Translations under genes and position numbers: made by a program
Origin: Pelosinus sp. IPA-1
GTDB lineage: Bacteria > Bacillota > Negativicutes > DSM-13327
Assembly: GCF_030269905.1 (NCBI RefSeq)
Contig: NZ_BSVC01000010.1
Coordinates: 114,743-178,742 of the forward strand
DNA length: 64,000 nucleotides
Direction: 5' to 3'
The notes under the pieces: model-generated
What the model was told of the DNA's origin: nothing
The model's database searches: none
What the model saw: the letters and a program-made list of their open reading frames with translations, nothing else
In this document: one piece after another, positions 62,227-64,000 of the stretch
Layout: each line of letters begins with the position of its first letter
Numbering within the stretch: position 1 is the first letter of the stretch

Positions 62227-63645
62227 CTAAGTTATTGATTCTAATATTTCAACATCTAGATAGCTTTCTATATTGTTGAAACATATTCCTTTTATCATTT
62301 GACCTAAGAAATCAAAATCTTGATAATAACTACCTTTTTCTACCCAGTTGCCTACAAGATTACAAACAATTCGTCTAAAATATTCATGCCTTGTGTAAGA
62401 AATAAAACTTCTGGAATCAGTTAGCATCCCAACAAACCGAGAAAATAACCCAATACTTGCCAGGGCCTTCATCTGGTCAATCATGCCTTCTTCATGGTCA
62501 TTAAACCACCATGCCGATCCAAATTGGATCTTACCCGGTATATCCCTTTGAAAATTTCCTGCCATCGCAGCCAGCATGTAATTATCTTTAGGGTTCAAAC
62601 AATATAAGATCGTTTTAGGCAGTGATTGGTTAACTTCTAGTGCATTTAAAAAATTGGCTAATTCATTGGCAAAGTTAAAATCTGCTATCGTATCAAAGCC
62701 AGTATTGATTCCGATAGAGTGTAACATTCTTGTATTTGTATTGCGTATTGCTCCAATGTGAATCTGCATTGCCCAACCATGTCTTGCATACTCTTTGCCT
62801 AAATAAATTAACATTGCGGAACGAAATTTAATTTGCTCTTCCTCTGTGATTGATTGGCTATCAAAACGTTTATTAAAGATATAATCGATTTCAGAAGGAT
62901 CAGCCTCCATATAAAAATGCTCAGATAATCCATGATCGGATAATCGGCAGCCAATCTCTTGGAAATCCTGAATTCTACGTTTCAATGCCGCAAGGTAATA
63001 ATCAAGGTTTGTTATGTTAATTCCTGTAATGTTACCTAGCTTATCCAACCAGTTTTGAAAATTCTCATGACTAACTTCTAAAGCCATATCAGGCCTAAAG
63101 GTAGGAAGAACCTTTACGTCAAATGTTTTGTCTTCCTTGATTCTCTTGTGATATTCTAACGTATCTACTGGATCATCTGTGGTACAAAGAGCTTTTACAT
63201 TGGATCGTTTGATCAAGTTCCTCGCTGAAAACTCTTCTTGCTGGAGCATTTCATTGCATTTGTCCCATATAACATCCGCTGTTTCTGGTTTTAAACAATC
63301 TTGGATGCCAAAGTAGTGCTTAAGCTCAAAATATGTCCACTGGAATAAAGGGTTACCAATTAAATAAGGAACTGTTTCAGCCCATTTTCTAAACTTCTCA
63401 TAATCACTTTTATTACCTGTAATATACTCTTCCGATATGCCGTTAGCTCTTAATGCTCTCCATTTGTAATGATCTCCACTTAGCCAGAGCTGTGTTATAT
63501 TCTCAAACTTTTTGTCATCTGCAATTTCTTGAACAGGGAGATGGCAATGATAATCAAAAATAGGCATATCTTTTGCATACTCAAAATATAACTTTTTAGC
63601 AGTTTCTGTCTCTAAAAGATAATTTTCATCCATAAATCCATTCAT
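62227..63645 (-). CDS. uxaC: Glucuronate isomerase
   Basis: Converts D-glucuronate to D-fructuronate and D-galacturonate to D-tagaturonate, the first step of hexuronate breakdown. About 472 residues, the usual UxaC length. Metal-site and family motifs: FDYHCHLPVQEIADD, LWLSGDHYKWRALRANG, LCTTDDPVDTL, WAMQIHIGAIRNTN, MLTDSRSFISYTRHEYFRR. The start at 63645 has AGGTG six bases upstream. It follows a TRAP binding-protein gene by 60 bases, which suggests uronate uptake. The lower pathway is the KDG operon at 26-33 kb. Confidence 0.95.
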   Translation of the reverse strand: MNGFMDENYLLETETAKKLYFEYAKDMPIFDYHCHLPVQEIADDKKFENITQLWLSGDHYKWRALRANGISEEYITGNKSDYEKFRKWAETVPYLIGNPLFQWTYFELKHYFGIQDCLKPETADVIWDKCNEMLQQEEFSARNLIKRSNVKALCTTDDPVDTLEYHKRIKEDKTFDVKVLPTFRPDMALEVSHENFQNWLDKLGNITGINITNLDYYLAALKRRIQDFQEIGCRLSDHGLSEHFYMEADPSEIDYIFNKRFDSQSITEEEQIKFRSAMLIYLGKEYARHGWAMQIHIGAIRNTNTRMLHSIGINTGFDTIADFNFANELANFLNALEVNQSLPKTILYCLNPKDNYMLAAMAGNFQRDIPGKIQFGSAWWFNDHEEGMIDQMKALASIGLFSRFVGMLTDSRSFISYTRHEYFRRIVCNLVGNWVEKGSYYQDFDFLGQMIKGICFNNIESYLDVEILESIT

Positions 63646-63705
63646 GTATATCACCTACCATCGAGTTCTGAATAGCCTCTTCGAATATTTCCATATTCTA
63701 TTTTA

Positions 63706-64000
63706 TTACTTCAATGTGTGTATATAATCAATAAGATCTTTAAATTGCGCACCATTCTTATCAATTACTGGTTTAACGGCTGCTTGCCACTCAGCTACGT
63801 TCTCAACAGGAGTAATTGTAACGCCAGCAGCTTTAATTTTTGCGTTGGATTTTTCCTCATATTTAGCCCATTCTTCCTTTTCTGTGGTAACAGAAGCAGT
63901 AGCGGCATCTTGAATAATCTTTTGATCAGCCGGTGAAAATTTATTCCACATAGCTAAGTTCATCAAAAGTACTTCAGGAACACGCTGATGTCCATCTAAA
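63706..64000 (-). CDS. TRAP transporter solute-binding protein (DctP family), C-terminal part
   Basis: The last 98 codons of a periplasmic TRAP receptor; the rest lies beyond the right edge. The visible part shows HQRVPEVLLMNLAMWNKFSP, ADQKIIQDAA and a helical end (FKDLIDYIHTLK), the usual C-terminal pattern of DctP proteins. It is upstream of uxaC in the same direction, so a hexuronate ligand is likely by context. The TRAP membrane subunits are not between it and uxaC, so they must be upstream or elsewhere. Confidence 0.8.
   Translation of the reverse strand, partial: LDGHQRVPEVLLMNLAMWNKFSPADQKIIQDAATASVTTEKEEWAKYEEKSNAKIKAAGVTITPVENVAEWQAAVKPVIDKNGAQFKDLIDYIHTLK

Overview
The window looks like the chromosome of an anaerobic, motile, nitrogen-fixing, low-GC Firmicute with an outer membrane, most plausibly a Pelosinus/Sporomusa-like member of the Negativicutes. 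This is an inference: the proteins look firmicute-like, yet there is a full PgaABCD poly-N-acetylglucosamine (PNAG) system including the outer-membrane porin PgaA, and Clostridium-type split homocitrate synthase and NifI1/NifI2 genes are present. No organism name was given and none could be checked. Almost everything is on the minus strand; the exceptions are an RluA-type pseudouridine synthase, a 58-residue orphan and the regulator-modA-modB-modC group. || Layout: 1-2.5 kb, start of a Na+ symporter, a pseudouridine synthase, and a Pro-Gly-Cys-Leu tRNA operon with its own strong promoter and terminator. 2.5-11.3 kb, flavodoxin, a secreted GH10 glycosidase, and pgaABCD behind a promoter that carries a near-consensus Fur box. 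11.3-19.6 kb, a chemosensory operon (response regulator-diguanylate cyclase, hybrid CheA, CheW, receptor, CheR, CheY, CheX). 19.7-25.6 kb, a receptor under a c-di-GMP-I riboswitch, YibE/F, a cobalamin adenosyltransferase and another receptor. 26-34.2 kb, a 2-keto-3-deoxygluconate (KDG) operon with a LacI-type regulator and three matching operators. 34.2-39 kb, a fourth receptor, a tRNA nucleotidyltransferase-type gene and DbpA helicase. 39-44.6 kb, oxyanion uptake: an orphan WtpA, a ModD remnant, a molybdate-type regulator, ModABC and a stand-alone molbindin. 44.7-47.7 kb, a three-gene cytosolic unit of unknown function (ABC ATPase, Cys-rich GTPase, DUF1858-substrate-binding fusion). 48-50 kb, three small enzymes. 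50-60 kb, an iron-only nitrogenase cluster in the order anfH-nifI1-nifI2-anfD-anfG-anfK-nifB-nifV(omega)-nifV(alpha), preceded by a duplicated structured leader and an integrase-like protein whose three catalytic positions are all changed. 60-64 kb, an aminotransferase, a HIT protein, glucuronate isomerase (UxaC) and the end of a TRAP binding protein. || How the parts fit: the Fe-only nitrogenase is used when molybdenum is scarce, so its place beside molybdate/tungstate uptake, molbindin and a molybdate-type regulator makes sense. NifB makes the cofactor precursor, NifV supplies homocitrate and the NifI pair gives ammonia switch-off. The pga operon, the diguanylate cyclase and the riboswitch-controlled receptor suggest c-di-GMP control of the choice between motility and biofilm, with iron acting through Fur on pga and flavodoxin. 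UxaC, KDG kinase and KDPG aldolase outline hexuronate breakdown. || At least four families of short interspersed palindromic repeats are scattered between genes; two of them have internally paired, RNA-like architecture. The strongest candidates for undescribed biology are the anf leader with its integrase-like neighbour, and the ABC/GTPase/DUF1858 unit.
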